Shown here: piece by piece, positions 24,251 through 33,219 of the stretch | How positions within the stretch are numbered: the first letter of the stretch is position 1 | Layout of the letters: each line of letters begins with the position of its first letter | NCBI GenBank assembly: GCA_963801255.1 | Contig: CAWDEC010000012.1 | Location: 372,001 to 436,000 of the forward strand | Source of the DNA: JAICXG01 sp963801255 | GTDB lineage: Bacteria > Verrucomicrobiota > Verrucomicrobiia > Chthoniobacterales > UBA10450 | Reading direction: 5' to 3' | Length of the DNA stretch: 64,000 nucleotides | Position numbers and translations under genes: made by a program | The notes under the pieces: model-generated | Seen by the model: only the letters and a program-made list of their open reading frames with translations | Databases searched by the model: none | Told to the model about the DNA's origin: nothing

Positions 24251-25822
24251 ATGCGCGCTCTTGTCCGGAAACCGAAGACCACTCAGCCAATTGCGTCTGC
24301 CAAGGCCGCTATGTGCGGTCGAGTACACCTAAGACAAAAGAGTGAGGCGAACTCGGTCCTTTCCTCACAGCGCACGATCGGAAATCAGGCCGTCCACGGT
24401 CTGTTACGAGATAATACGGGAGGGCTCAAAGGAGACTCTACTTTTACCGAGCTGGCCCGAGCTAGCCACGATTTTAGCCGAATACCTGTTTATGCCGACA
24501 CCGGCAGGCCTCCTCAGCCAAAGCCAGAGAGTAAGGCCACAGGAGGCGCACGCGAGCAACAATCGGATCACAGTAACGAACAAGTGACGCGGAGGCCTGG
24601 ACCGTGGGCCTTGCGCTCTTTCAGCGAGGCCGCGAACGGCTCGCCGTCAAGCCTCCCCTATCGCGAGGCGATGGAATTCTCCTTTAGGGAGGATTTCTCG
24701 GGGGTCAAAGCCTATCTTGGACGAGGCAAATCGATGGATCGCCTCAACGCACACGCCGCAACCTCCGGGGAGCAGATTGTCTTCGGCGTCTCCTCTCCCG
24801 ATAGGAGACTTGTGGCCCACGAGCTTACCCACGTTGTCCAGCAGCGGCGAGCCGGCGGCGCGCAATGCAGCGGGCAACTCAGCGTGTCCGGAGATACGGC
24901 GGAACGGGAGGCCGATCGAGTAGCCGAGCGCGCTGCCGCTGGCGAACAAGTGAGGGTCTTGGCTGCTGTCGGTGACGGCATTTACCGCGACATCAAGGAC
25001 AAAAACCTCAATGTGCCGCTAGGCCATTTCGAGATTGACATGACCAAGTCCGAGGTAAAGGGCGGCATGACAGGCGAGGAGGGCAACATTAGCTTTACCC
25101 CGAACGACAAGGCACCCGACGCGAAGTCGATCCGGCTGTCGCAGGCAAACAAGACGTTCGACGTTGATAAGAAAGCCGACTTCACTTTTCAACAGAAGGT
25201 CACCCTCAATAAGATTCGGACTACGAGTGGCGATGGCACTCATACAACCATCAAGGGCGAGACCCTGAATAAGATCGCCCAGCAACACTATGGTGAGTCG
25301 TCGCGCTTTGCCGAGATCTTCAACGCCAACAAAGCCGCGCTTGACCCCACAATGAAGACCGCTGAGGGCGACACGAGTCTTCCCGCCAACCTAACACTGA
25401 CGATCCCGCAAGCCGTCGCTGGTGGTTTTTTCATTGACCACCTCCCGACCGACCCCAAGGCGAAAGTCCGAACCGCCAAAAAAGATCCCGTGGTGCCGCA
25501 GGATTATGTGTGGCCCGGCGAGGAAGTCAAAGGCAAGAACCAGCACGGATCAAAGGCGGGCAAGAGGATTGTTCCGGCTATTCTAGATGACAAGCCAAAG
25601 GCACAAGGAACTCAGCACCTTCAATACACCTTCGAGACCGTTGCACGCTCCGACGACGCGGGCGTGCATTACGGCACAATCCATTGGAGTTTCGAGGCAG
25701 ACGGTCCCGCCGGAAAGGTAACGAACGAAGCACACCGCGTCGCTCCCGGCGTCTCCGACACGTATCGCGCCGCGCTCGGCGAATTCAACAAGTTCTATAA
25801 GAACCCACCCATAGGACCGTGA
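24251..25822 (+). CDS. DUF4157 (eCIS-type) protein with LysM domain
   Basis: The 523-residue protein has a disordered N-terminal part containing SSQRTIGNQAVHGLLR, a segment common in DUF4157 proteins. It then has the DUF4157 core with a metalloprotease-like motif AHELTHVVQQ (HELTH at about 190-194), a middle beta-rich region, and a LysM-like module (IKGETLNKIAQQHYGESSRF, residues ~335-385). DUF4157 proteins are linked to extracellular contractile injection systems or other toxin-delivery contexts, where they may be cargo. No injection-system structural genes are in the window. The stop overlaps the start of the HEAT gene. Confidence 0.75.
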   Translation: MRALVRKPKTTQPIASAKAAMCGRVHLRQKSEANSVLSSQRTIGNQAVHGLLRDNTGGLKGDSTFTELARASHDFSRIPVYADTGRPPQPKPESKATGGAREQQSDHSNEQVTRRPGPWALRSFSEAANGSPSSLPYREAMEFSFREDFSGVKAYLGRGKSMDRLNAHAATSGEQIVFGVSSPDRRLVAHELTHVVQQRRAGGAQCSGQLSVSGDTAEREADRVAERAAAGEQVRVLAAVGDGIYRDIKDKNLNVPLGHFEIDMTKSEVKGGMTGEEGNISFTPNDKAPDAKSIRLSQANKTFDVDKKADFTFQQKVTLNKIRTTSGDGTHTTIKGETLNKIAQQHYGESSRFAEIFNANKAALDPTMKTAEGDTSLPANLTLTIPQAVAGGFFIDHLPTDPKAKVRTAKKDPVVPQDYVWPGEEVKGKNQHGSKAGKRIVPAILDDKPKAQGTQHLQYTFETVARSDDAGVHYGTIHWSFEADGPAGKVTNEAHRVAPGVSDTYRAALGEFNKFYKNPPIGP

Positions 25823-26301
25823 TTGTGAAACGAAGGAATGACAGTTCCCGTCTTCTTGCCGACCTCGACAGTTCCGATGAGAATGTCCGCGCCCAGGCCG
25901 CTGTGGCACTTCACCGCCTCGGTCACGCGCATGCGCTTGAGGCTTGCTTACGCACGCTGAATGACGCGCCCGATCCGCTCCATGCTGACCGCACTCCTTC
26001 GGTGCAATGCCTAATCGAGATCGGAGAGCCAGTCCTGCTTCCACTCGTTGACCTTCTCGGATCGGATAACCGTGACACACGTATGCACGCGGCGCGTGCG
26101 GTTCAGGGAATCACGCGGCGGCTATTTGGCTTCGACGGTTTCACGTGGCCCGAAGGCGCTATGGAGCGATGGATGAATTGGTGGAGCACCATCGGCTTCG
26201 ACATCGCCGCCGCCCCGCCCCGGCGCAGCGAGGCCATCGAACGCCTGGCCGTCGGGCTGAAGAGTTTGCCGGCGCGAGGCATTTCGCTGCCGACCACCTA
26301 A
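25819..26301 (+). CDS. HEAT-repeat protein (160 aa)
   Basis: The gene starts at GTG 25819, overlapping the DUF4157 stop by 4 bp (GTGA), or at GTG 25825. Alternating helices LLADLDSSDENVRAQAAVAL, VLLPLVDLLGSDNRDTRMHA and ARAVQGITRR follow the HEAT/PBS-lyase-type repeat rule, so the protein is probably a small alpha-solenoid that binds a partner. The coupling to the DUF4157 gene suggests it binds, chaperones or neutralises that product; this is inference from arrangement only. Confidence 0.65.
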   Translation: MIVKRRNDSSRLLADLDSSDENVRAQAAVALHRLGHAHALEACLRTLNDAPDPLHADRTPSVQCLIEIGEPVLLPLVDLLGSDNRDTRMHAARAVQGITRRLFGFDGFTWPEGAMERWMNWWSTIGFDIAAAPPRRSEAIERLAVGLKSLPARGISLPTT

Positions 26302-26480
26302 CCCCTATGAAGGGAGTCAAAGGTAATTGCGGGTATTGAGTTGGTCGTTCGGTTATTTCGTTGAAGGGTTAGTGGTGCACGCTCAGCAGGAGCGGCGTAT
26401 CCGGCGGAGTGAGCAATAGATCGAGTTCGCACTTGTCTCCGCCTCGTTGGTCGGTCAGTTTGCCATCGTTCTCAACATCA

Positions 26481-26858
26481 ATGACTCGCCACGTCCTCTC
26501 TTTCATCATCCTGCTTAGCGCCTTATCGCTAACTCAGGGAACGTCGGCCATGGGCAACAATGGCTGGTTTGGGATGTCGTTAAATGTCGACGCGGAAGGA
26601 ATTTCGCTGAATCCAACCATTCGTTCAATAAAGGTCTTGAGCGTTGTGCCGACATCCCCGGCCGGTTCCGCGGGGTTAGTCCCGGGAGATTCCATTGTTG
26701 AAGTCCAGGGCATCGTCGTGGCGGGCTCGAAGGCCAACGTTCTCAAAGCCGCGATGCAGAAAGTCGTCGGTGAAGCTCTCCACTTGAAGGTTCGTCGGGG
26801 TACGACAGCACCTCGCGAAGTAACGCTTATCGCGATTTCCAAACCACCCGGAATGTAA
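26481..26858 (+). CDS. Secreted PDZ-domain protein (125 aa)
   Basis: ATG 26481 is chosen because it begins a signal peptide (TRHVLSFIILLSALSLTQG). The mature part is a single PDZ-like domain: SIKVLSVVPTSPAGSAGLVP (the carboxylate-binding and SPA-AGL pattern), GDSIVEVQGIVVAGSKAN, and a final strand. PDZ domains bind C-terminal peptides in the periplasm. A frame open back to 26409 is considered non-coding. The gap 26302-26480 has no recognisable attC. Confidence 0.7.
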   Translation: MTRHVLSFIILLSALSLTQGTSAMGNNGWFGMSLNVDAEGISLNPTIRSIKVLSVVPTSPAGSAGLVPGDSIVEVQGIVVAGSKANVLKAAMQKVVGEALHLKVRRGTTAPREVTLIAISKPPGM

Positions 26859-26884
26859 AGCGTCCTCGCTCGCTTCGTCGGTCG

Positions 26885-26906
26885 CTCAGTTTGAGTCTCG
26901 TTGGAT
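26885..26906 (+). repeat. attC right-end remnant
   Basis: GCTCAGTTTGAGTCTC and core GTTGGAT (26900) fit the GTTRRRY rule; the left part is unrecognisable. Confidence 0.5.
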
Positions 26907-27150
26907 GAGTGAGCCCGAGCCAAGACAAGTGACATTCATAGGTCCTTGTCTATTTTGTGGCGAGATGATCGATGGGCAAGAAGCCCCGCCTCGCAACCCG
27001 CTAATCCGTTCCACAACATTTCGAGCGACAGGGGCGGCGCCTTCGGATAGGATTTGGGAATGCGAATGCTACTGCGTAGTCTCCTGTGGCTGCCGGTTGT
27101 TTGTCTGGCTATCGGCACGTCATGGGCAGCGACGGACGATCCCTTCGTAG
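26905..27150 (+). pseudogene. Possible truncated cassette gene
   Basis: An ATG formed at the attC end starts an 81-codon frame beginning MSEPEPRQVTFIGPCLFCGE, with a CxxC pair and a later CECYC, suggesting a zinc-binding small protein. From 27060 on it is overlapped by the next gene, which has a good signal peptide, so the 3' part is probably not native. It is likely the 5' remainder of a lost gene. Confidence 0.35.
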
Positions 27151-27887
27151 GCAAATGGAAGGTGAACCCTTCCAAGAGCAAACTCATCGACGAAATGAAG
27201 GTTGAGGTCGCAGGAGAAAACAGATACATCTTCACCTTTGGCCCCGACCAGGTGGACACCGTCGTGGCCGATGGGAGTGACCAGCCAGCTCTGAGCGGAA
27301 CCACCCTCTCCATCACGGTGAAAGGACCCAACAGCTGGGAGGTCGTCCGCAAGATGAAGGGCCGCATGCTCCTCAGGGCGGAGTGGACACTTTCCGAAGA
27401 CGGCAAAATGCTGAACGACGCCTTTACGCAATATTTGCCCGATGGTTTGACATTGTTCTCGGAACCTTTGCCCAACGGTTCGACATTACTCTTACCCTAC
27501 GTGTACGAGCGGACGGCGGGAGATTCGGGTTTTCCAGGCACGTGGGATAGCGAAAGTGCGAAAGTGAAGACGGGGATGGAGCTCCAGGTCCAGCCCTACG
27601 AGGGTGACGGCCTGTCATTCAAACGGTCCGATGAAGAAATGGCTAAGAGGGTCAAGTTAGATGGGAACGATTATCCGGAGCTCGATCCAAAGGGCCGGGA
27701 TAATGGCACTGTATATTCGGGCCGTCGCGCGAACGAGCGCAGTCTGGAAATCACATACAAATCCAAAGGCAAGATTACGGGCACCTGGCAGATCGAGCTT
27801 TCTCCAGATCTTAAGAGCTTGACGATGACCGAGCGCCCGGTGGGTCAAAGCAGGCCCAAGAGTATTCTTGCGTTTGATCGGGAATAG
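27060..27887 (+). CDS. Secreted hypothetical protein (275 aa)
   Basis: Starting at ATG 27060, the first ~24 residues are a signal peptide (MLLRSLLWLPVVCLAIGTSW). Two beta-rich halves follow, each resembling lipocalin-like or DUF-type strands: DPFVGKWKVNPSKSKL and GFPGTWDSESAKVKTG. The repeated G-W start suggests an internal duplication. Similar exported proteins without assigned function are common in Acidobacteria and Verrucomicrobia (from memory). No catalytic motif was found. Confidence 0.6.
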   Translation: MRMLLRSLLWLPVVCLAIGTSWAATDDPFVGKWKVNPSKSKLIDEMKVEVAGENRYIFTFGPDQVDTVVADGSDQPALSGTTLSITVKGPNSWEVVRKMKGRMLLRAEWTLSEDGKMLNDAFTQYLPDGLTLFSEPLPNGSTLLLPYVYERTAGDSGFPGTWDSESAKVKTGMELQVQPYEGDGLSFKRSDEEMAKRVKLDGNDYPELDPKGRDNGTVYSGRRANERSLEITYKSKGKITGTWQIELSPDLKSLTMTERPVGQSRPKSILAFDRE

Positions 27888-27899
27888 ACGTGCAAGTCG

Positions 27900-27924
27900 G
27901 TAGCTCACTTCGGTCTCGTTAGGT
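27900..27924 (+). repeat. attC right-end remnant
   Basis: GGTAGCTCACTTCGGTCTC and core GTTAGGT (27918) remain; no left core precedes within the intergenic space. Confidence 0.55.
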
Positions 27925-27941
27925 GTTAACAGGTGAATGGA

Positions 27942-28271
27942 ATGAACGATCTTGAGTCTGGCCAGTTTCGATGTGTACGGTGCGAGGATCTACCGTGGAA
28001 GCCATCAACCTTCGCCGCGGGAGTTTTTGTCAAAGACGTCGCTGTTACCGCTGGGTTGGAGATGCAGATTGTCCGACTCGAGCCCGGCGCAAAACTTCCC
28101 CTCCATACCCATGAGTGCCCGGAATTTATCTACGTGCTCGAAGGCGAGCTCATATTGGGAGATCAATACTTAAGCCCCGGATGGGCGAGTATAGCTAGTA
28201 TAGGATCTGTGCATGCCGACGTACATTCCGAAACAGGTTGTATATTTGTCCTAGTCGATCGCCCCGTATGA
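27942..28271 (+). CDS. Cupin-domain protein
   Basis: A 109-residue single cupin. ATG 27942 is preferred over GTG 27933. The metal-binding motif 1 is visible in PGAKLPLHTHECPEFIYVLEGE (two His and a Glu), and motif 2 is degenerate (PGWASIASIGSVHADVHS). ChrR-like or small-molecule-binding cupins look like this. A metal-dependent enzyme or sensor role is possible, the ligand unknown. Confidence 0.8.
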   Translation: MNDLESGQFRCVRCEDLPWKPSTFAAGVFVKDVAVTAGLEMQIVRLEPGAKLPLHTHECPEFIYVLEGELILGDQYLSPGWASIASIGSVHADVHSETGCIFVLVDRPV

Positions 28272-28304
28272 GCGCCTTCTGTTGGAACGTGAACTGTTGA
28301 CTTC

Positions 28305-28413
28305 ACCTAACCCGACGATGCGGCGAGCCGCAAACCCGTCTTTATTTCTGGCTTTGAGAGTATGGAAACGTCACTTCTAGTTCGTGCCGTCGCTCCTCTT
28401 ATTCTCGTTAGGC
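28305..28413 (+). repeat. attC site (109 bp)
   Basis: Cores are ACCTAAC (28305) and GTTAGGC (28407). Centre of subtype B (GAGAGTATGGAAACGTCACT). Confidence 0.85.
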
Positions 28414-28450
28414 AGCAGACGACAATGCCGGCTAGCTTGTAAGACCTGCC

Positions 28451-29617
28451 ATGGAGTCACCCTTAAAAATCACCCCGTTCTCGATCCAAATCGAGCCAGA
28501 GATCTTGGCTGACCTCCGAGAGCGCATTTGTAAGACGCGCTGGCCTGACCAGGCACCGGGCGCTGCCTGGGATCAGGGGACTGACCTTGAGTACCTCAGG
28601 CAGTTGCTTGCGTATTGGGCCGACGAGTTCGATTGGCAGGCACAAGAGCGCGAGCTGAACAAGGCCACTCAGTTCCGCGCAGAACTCGACGGCGTTCACA
28701 TCCACTTCGTCCACGAACGGGCCAGACACGGGCACGGCATTCCACTGATCTTGATTCACGGCTGGCCTAGCACGTTCGTCGAGCTGCTGCCGCTCGTGCC
28801 ATTCCTGACCGATCCACATGCCCACGGTATCGAAGGTCCTGCCTTTGACGTCGTCATCCCTTCCCTTCCTGGTTACGGGTTCTCCGAGCGGCCCCGTCAG
28901 GTGGGCGTGAACTATCAGTACGTCGCCGGGTTGTGGCACCGCCTCATGCAGGGTTTGGGTTACGAGCGCTACGGGGCACAAGGTGGAGATTTCGGAGCTG
29001 GGATTGCCACGTTCATGGCGCTGAACAATCCAGGACGAATGCTTGGCGTCCACCTGAGTAATCTGGAGATAACTCCTTACACTGGACCAGGGGCGCGGCC
29101 GCTGTCCGCAGCGGAGAGAACTTATCGCGAGCGCAACGAAGCATTCTGGCAAGAGGAATATGGTTACAAGGCAATCCAGTCGACGAAGCCGCAGACGCTC
29201 GGATATGCGCTGAACGACTCGCCCGCCGGGCTCGCCGCCTGGATTCTGGAAAAGTGGCGATCCTGGGCCGATTCCGGCGGTAATCTCGATGAGTGCGTCT
29301 CCCGTGAGTTCTTGTTGACCACGGTGACGATCTACTGGGTAACGCAGACGATCACATCCTCCATGCGGGATTACTTCGACAACGACAACCGGCGGTTCCG
29401 AATCACGCTGGGACCAGAGGAATTCGTCGACGTGCCAACTGGCATCGCCGTTTTCGCCAATAATTTTGTCGATGAAGGAACCCCTCCCCGTGAATGGGCC
29501 GAACGTCTATACAACGTGCGCCGATGGACGCCGATGCCGAGAGGCGGCCACTTCGCAGCAGCCGAGGAGCCTGAGCTGCTCGCCCGCGATATCGCAGCGT
29601 TCTTCGCCGGTTTATGA
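28451..29617 (+). CDS. Epoxide hydrolase (microsomal-type)
   Basis: The 388-residue protein starts with the epoxide hydrolase N-terminal domain (PFSIQIEPEILADLRERI, then TRWPDQ and YLRQLLAYWADEFDW), then an alpha/beta-hydrolase core: oxyanion HGWPS near 103, PSLPGYGFSERP near 138, nucleophile elbow GGDFGAG with Asp near 179, and C-terminal PRGGHFAAAEEPELL with the catalytic His near 366. This is the juvenile-hormone/microsomal epoxide hydrolase subfamily, opening epoxides to diols. Full length, clean cassette with attC on both sides. Confidence 0.9.
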   Translation: MESPLKITPFSIQIEPEILADLRERICKTRWPDQAPGAAWDQGTDLEYLRQLLAYWADEFDWQAQERELNKATQFRAELDGVHIHFVHERARHGHGIPLILIHGWPSTFVELLPLVPFLTDPHAHGIEGPAFDVVIPSLPGYGFSERPRQVGVNYQYVAGLWHRLMQGLGYERYGAQGGDFGAGIATFMALNNPGRMLGVHLSNLEITPYTGPGARPLSAAERTYRERNEAFWQEEYGYKAIQSTKPQTLGYALNDSPAGLAAWILEKWRSWADSGGNLDECVSREFLLTTVTIYWVTQTITSSMRDYFDNDNRRFRITLGPEEFVDVPTGIAVFANNFVDEGTPPREWAERLYNVRRWTPMPRGGHFAAAEEPELLARDIAAFFAGL

Positions 29618-29628
29618 GCCTGCACGAT

Positions 29629-29736
29629 GCCTAACCATGCGATGCAGCAATCGCGGACCGTCCTTGTGGCTAGCTCAATGAGAATGCAAACGTCACTTCT
29701 CGCTCGCGCGGTCGCTCATCTTGTGTCTCGTTAGGC
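29629..29736 (+). repeat. attC site (108 bp), subtype B
   Basis: Cores are GCCTAAC (29629) and GTTAGGC (29730). Right end CATCTTGTGTCTC and centre AATGCAAACGTCACTTCTC mark subtype B. Confidence 0.9.
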
Positions 29737-29758
29737 CAGCACACACTTCATCTTAATC

Positions 29759-30526
29759 ATGAACAATCCGATTATTCCGGTAGGCCCTTCCGACCAAAGT
29801 TGCTGCCCAATTGTGGAACTCAGGCAGTACACGCTCCACCCCGAAAAGCGAGAAACCCTGATCGAGCTATTCGACCGAGAGTTTGTCGAAAGCCAGGAAG
29901 CCGCAGGGATGAAGGTCATCGGCCAATTCCGCGATCTGGATGATCCGAACCGTTTTGTCTGGCTCAGAGGCTTTCGTGACATGGCATCACGCGCGCAGGC
30001 CCTACAGGACTTCTATGGCGGAGCGGTCTGGAAGGCACACCGGGAGGTCGCTAATACAACGATGATCGACTCCGATAATGTGCTGCTGCTTCGCCCGGTT
30101 CATCCTAGTGCGGCCTTCTCGTTCTCGGCGAGCGACCGTCTCCCTCCCGGAGTCAATCGAACTGCGAAAGGATTGTTGGTCGCCACGATCTACTATTTCG
30201 ACGCTCCTGTGGACAAGGGATTCACTGACTTTTTCGATCAGATCCTTCGACCGATGTTGATCAGTGCTGGCGCTTCCATCCTGGCCTGCCTGGTGACTGA
30301 GAGCAGCCCAAATAACTTCCCGGCGCTGCCGATAAGGGAGGGCGAGAATGTTTATATTTGGTTCTCGCGTTTTCCGGAAACGGCAGCCTATGAACGCTAC
30401 CTTGCCGCGCTTGCCCGATCTCCGCGTTGGAGCGGCGAGATTTCGGAAGAATTAATGCGTCGTCTCAAGGGTCATCCGCAGACATTAAAGCTCTCGCCGA
30501 CTGCGCGGTCACAACTTAGAGCTTAA
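29759..30526 (+). CDS. NIPSNAP family protein
   Basis: The 255-residue protein holds two dimeric alpha/beta-barrel (ferredoxin-like) modules. The first, VELRQYTLHPEKRETLIELF with later FVWLRGFRDMASR, is the NIPSNAP signature; the second (VATIYYFDAPVDKGFTDFF to NVYIWFSRFPETAAYERYL) repeats the fold. Bacterial members have no firm biochemical role. The small membrane gene 20 bp downstream is in the same cassette. Confidence 0.85.
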   Translation: MNNPIIPVGPSDQSCCPIVELRQYTLHPEKRETLIELFDREFVESQEAAGMKVIGQFRDLDDPNRFVWLRGFRDMASRAQALQDFYGGAVWKAHREVANTTMIDSDNVLLLRPVHPSAAFSFSASDRLPPGVNRTAKGLLVATIYYFDAPVDKGFTDFFDQILRPMLISAGASILACLVTESSPNNFPALPIREGENVYIWFSRFPETAAYERYLAALARSPRWSGEISEELMRRLKGHPQTLKLSPTARSQLRA

Positions 30527-30546
30527 CCCTACCTAAGACGAATACG

Positions 30547-30729
30547 ATGAAAGCTTATCTCATTACTACCGGCACAGTTTTTGGTTTGATCGTTCTGGCG
30601 CATATCTGGCGTGTCTTCGAGGAGGGGTCGCACCTTGCCACGGACCCAGTGTTTGTGATTCTTACAATTGCCGCCGCTGCTTTGAGCTTTTGGGCTTGGC
30701 GCTTACTTAGCCACTCGACACGTTCATGA
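30547..30729 (+). CDS. Small membrane protein (60 aa)
   Basis: Two hydrophobic helices (YLITTGTVFGLIVLAHIW and FVILTIAAAALSFWAWRLL) are separated by a short acidic loop. It shares the cassette with the NIPSNAP gene. Function unknown. Confidence 0.55.
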   Translation: MKAYLITTGTVFGLIVLAHIWRVFEEGSHLATDPVFVILTIAAAALSFWAWRLLSHSTRS

Positions 30730-30744
30730 GAGGAATCGATCGCC

Positions 30745-30869
30745 GCCTAACCATGCGATGGAGCCAACCGCGAACCGCCGTAGATAAAGGATTAGGGATG
30801 AATCATGAAGGATGAAATGAAAGCGACGCGCGGTCTCGTCCGCCGTTGCTCATCTGGTTCTCGTTAGAT
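30745..30869 (+). repeat. attC site (125 bp)
   Basis: Cores are GCCTAAC (30745) and GTTAGAT (30863). The centre is A/G-rich (GGATTAGGGATGAATC and similar). Confidence 0.85.
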
Positions 30870-30884
30870 CGTGAGGCTTCCCTA

Positions 30885-30998
30885 ATGAGAATTCGCGATT
30901 GGATTAGGGTGTTTGCGATCGCACTGGGAGCGAAAGCGCGGGCCAGCTCGCTTCCAGCGGGACCATGCCGTGAGGGTTGCGCAAAAGTTAAGGCGTGA
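30885..30998 (+). pseudogene. Truncated cassette ORF (37 codons)
   Basis: A frame starting MRIRDWIRVFAIALG lies 15 bp after the attC, where a cassette gene should start, but it runs into the end of the convergent GloVer gene after 37 codons. It is probably the remaining 5' part of a cassette gene disrupted when the larger gene was inserted. Confidence 0.35.
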
Positions 30999-32766
30999 TG
31001 GTAACGTTCGCGCTCAGGCTGCTGCCAGAATAGCTCGCGGTAAGAGCAGCGACTGTGGTAGCTCTTACCCGCCTGGTTTTCACGGAGAAGGAAGCGTTCG
31101 TTTTTCCAGCCGGCACGGTCACAGTCGCGGGCATTGTAATGTTGGATGAGTTAGCGCTCAAGGCGACGGCGGCTCCGCCAGCAGGCGCGGGCGCCGTAAG
31201 GATGACGGTGCCACGCACTATGTTACCGCCGACGACGGTGGAGGGCGTGACGGTAAATGAAGAAAGCGCCGCCTGGGAGGTGCCAACGGTCAGAATGCCT
31301 CGTGTGGCCTGTCCGTTAATCGAGGCGTAGACGCGGTCGTCGCCGTTGCTGGCGTTGGCCAATGCTCCGACCGTAAAAGTAGCCGAGCTGGCTCCTTTCG
31401 CGATCTGGACACTTGCCGGGATAGTCAGGTCGGAAGCGTTAGTGGCAAGGGTGACGGTGGTCGTGGCCTGCGCTGGGACAGCGAGGGTGACAGTGGCGCT
31501 GGATTGCCCGCCGGGCAGAATCGCAGGCGGCTGCAGAACGACGGAAGCGATTGGCTGCGGGATACTGAGGTCGAGGCGGAAGATAGCTCCGTGACCTTTG
31601 TCGCCGCCACTTGCCGTGGTGCCATAAAGGGCTCCGTCATTCCCCTGGATAAGAGGTGCGAAGGGGAGATAGCCCGACTTGGTGTCACTCTGTGTAAAGG
31701 AATGGAGGACGCGGAGCGCGCCGGAAGAATCGATTTGGAAGAGATCACCGGCGAGGGGATCGAGCAGGCCGCCCTGTTGGGCCGTGCCGTAGAATGACCC
31801 GTTGCTGGCCTGGGTGACTGGGGCAGTAAGTCCGGAGCCGTCCAAGCCATCAAAGCGGTTTAGAAGGCTGTAGTTGGATGCGGTATCAATCCGGAAGACG
31901 GTGCCGGGAGGGCCGTCGGTCGTGCCATAGAGGGCGCCGTCGGCGGCCTGGATAAGGCCAGCCAGAGGCTCATTACTATCGGTGATGGCGTGCAGCAGAG
32001 TAAGGTTGCCTGCCGTATCCATCCGAAAGACGCCGCCACCCACGCCGGTCGTGCCGTAGAGAAAGCCGTCGCTCCCCTGGCGTAGGGGACCATTTGGGTT
32101 GATCCCGTTCCCGTCAGCCAAGTCGAAGGAATGAATGATCGTGAGCAAGCCAGTGGAAGGGTCATACCGATAGACGGTGCCGAAGCCGAGCGGATGATCG
32201 GCGTCGCGAATCGCACCGCCATTGAAAGTCACGCCATAGAACTTGCCGTCGGCGCCTTGGATGGGAGGTCCATTCGGGACGCCGCCGTCGCAGCAATTCT
32301 GTCCGCCGTCGAAGGCGTGCAGCGTCGTTAGGGCGCCGGTCACATCCATTCGGAACAAGGTGCCGGCGCCGCCCCCGGTGGGAGATCCCCCGGCGAGGGT
32401 AGTGCCGTAGAAGCTCCCGTCCTGCGCCTGCATCAGTCCGCTGGGGATGTAACCGTCGATCAGGCCAAAGGAATGGAGCACGGTAAAGTTACCCGCAGAG
32501 TCGACCCTGAAAATGACGCCGGCACCGTCTGGAAACTCGGTGTGCGGCCCGCCACTGAAAGTGGTGCCATAAAAGAAGCCGTCACGGCCCTGGATAAGCC
32601 AGTTCGGCGCGTTGCCATCCTTCCCAAGGAAACTGTGCACGATCCGGTAATCGGCCGGCGGCGTACTCTGCGCAGTGCCGTCTCCGGTAGGCGGAAGGAA
32701 CGGAGTGGCGGCAAAGGACGTAAGAGCAAGCGAACCGAGGAGAGCGATCAGCGCGGGTGTTTTCAT
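30988..32766 (-). CDS. Secreted GloVer-repeat protein with CalX/Ig-like C-terminus
   Basis: The 592-residue minus-strand protein has a signal peptide (MKTPALIALLGSLALTSFAA). It then has about nine repeats of the type GxDGxxYGTTxxGG with VFRxDxxGxxTxLHSF, known as the choice-of-anchor tandem repeat GloVer, forming a likely beta-propeller. The last ~190 residues are beta-sandwich repeats. Expected to be exported or surface-associated; ligand unknown. It is orientated against the cassettes and has no attC of its own orientation next to it, so it is probably an insertion in the array. Confidence 0.85.
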   Translation of the reverse strand: MKTPALIALLGSLALTSFAATPFLPPTGDGTAQSTPPADYRIVHSFLGKDGNAPNWLIQGRDGFFYGTTFSGGPHTEFPDGAGVIFRVDSAGNFTVLHSFGLIDGYIPSGLMQAQDGSFYGTTLAGGSPTGGGAGTLFRMDVTGALTTLHAFDGGQNCCDGGVPNGPPIQGADGKFYGVTFNGGAIRDADHPLGFGTVYRYDPSTGLLTIIHSFDLADGNGINPNGPLRQGSDGFLYGTTGVGGGVFRMDTAGNLTLLHAITDSNEPLAGLIQAADGALYGTTDGPPGTVFRIDTASNYSLLNRFDGLDGSGLTAPVTQASNGSFYGTAQQGGLLDPLAGDLFQIDSSGALRVLHSFTQSDTKSGYLPFAPLIQGNDGALYGTTASGGDKGHGAIFRLDLSIPQPIASVVLQPPAILPGGQSSATVTLAVPAQATTTVTLATNASDLTIPASVQIAKGASSATFTVGALANASNGDDRVYASINGQATRGILTVGTSQAALSSFTVTPSTVVGGNIVRGTVILTAPAPAGGAAVALSANSSNITMPATVTVPAGKTNASFSVKTRRVRATTVAALTASYSGSSLSANVTITP

Positions 32767-33094
32767 ATGCCGGCGAAGGTGGACGTTCCCGACAGGGCGG
32801 CAACCCGTGAAAGGTTACGCGGTTGTTACCTTGGCAAGGATCGCGGAGAGGAACTCCCGCGACTTTGCGCACCCGCGATTTCCTCGGGGAGCCTTGTCGC
32901 GTCGCTATCTCCGATGTCGCACGATCAAGACACAGCGTCACTTACCGCGTGACGGGTCACGACAGTCGCCGGAGCGCTGTCCTTCCACAGGTTGCGCCTT
33001 TTATTATTGTGTGGACCTCGAACGGGGTTCTTCATCTGAGATTCCTTACGAATGAAAGCACGCTCGGACTCCACTCGAAGCCATCGTTAAAATC
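32767..33094. other. Non-coding upstream region of the GloVer gene
   Basis: No convincing gene on either strand in these 328 bp. Open frames lack start signals or family patterns. It presumably holds the GloVer gene promoter. Inverted short repeats around GTGACGGGTCAC were noted, with no clear function. Confidence 0.4.
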
Positions 33095-33217
33095 GTCGAA
33101 CGATCGGCGATGGAGATTCGTAGTGGGCCGGCGTACTGTGCAGCTTTCTATGACTTCAACCTGTCAATTTGCCGAGCGCGCTCTCGCTATCGGCAGCTCA
33201 TCTTGGTTTCGTTAGGT
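33095..33217 (+). repeat. attC site with altered left core (123 bp)
   Basis: The left core is GTCGAAC (33095), followed by GATCGGCGATGGAG as in standard left arms; right core GTTAGGT (33211). The 123-bp length equals that of intact sites. Confidence 0.65.
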
Positions 33218-33219
33218 CT

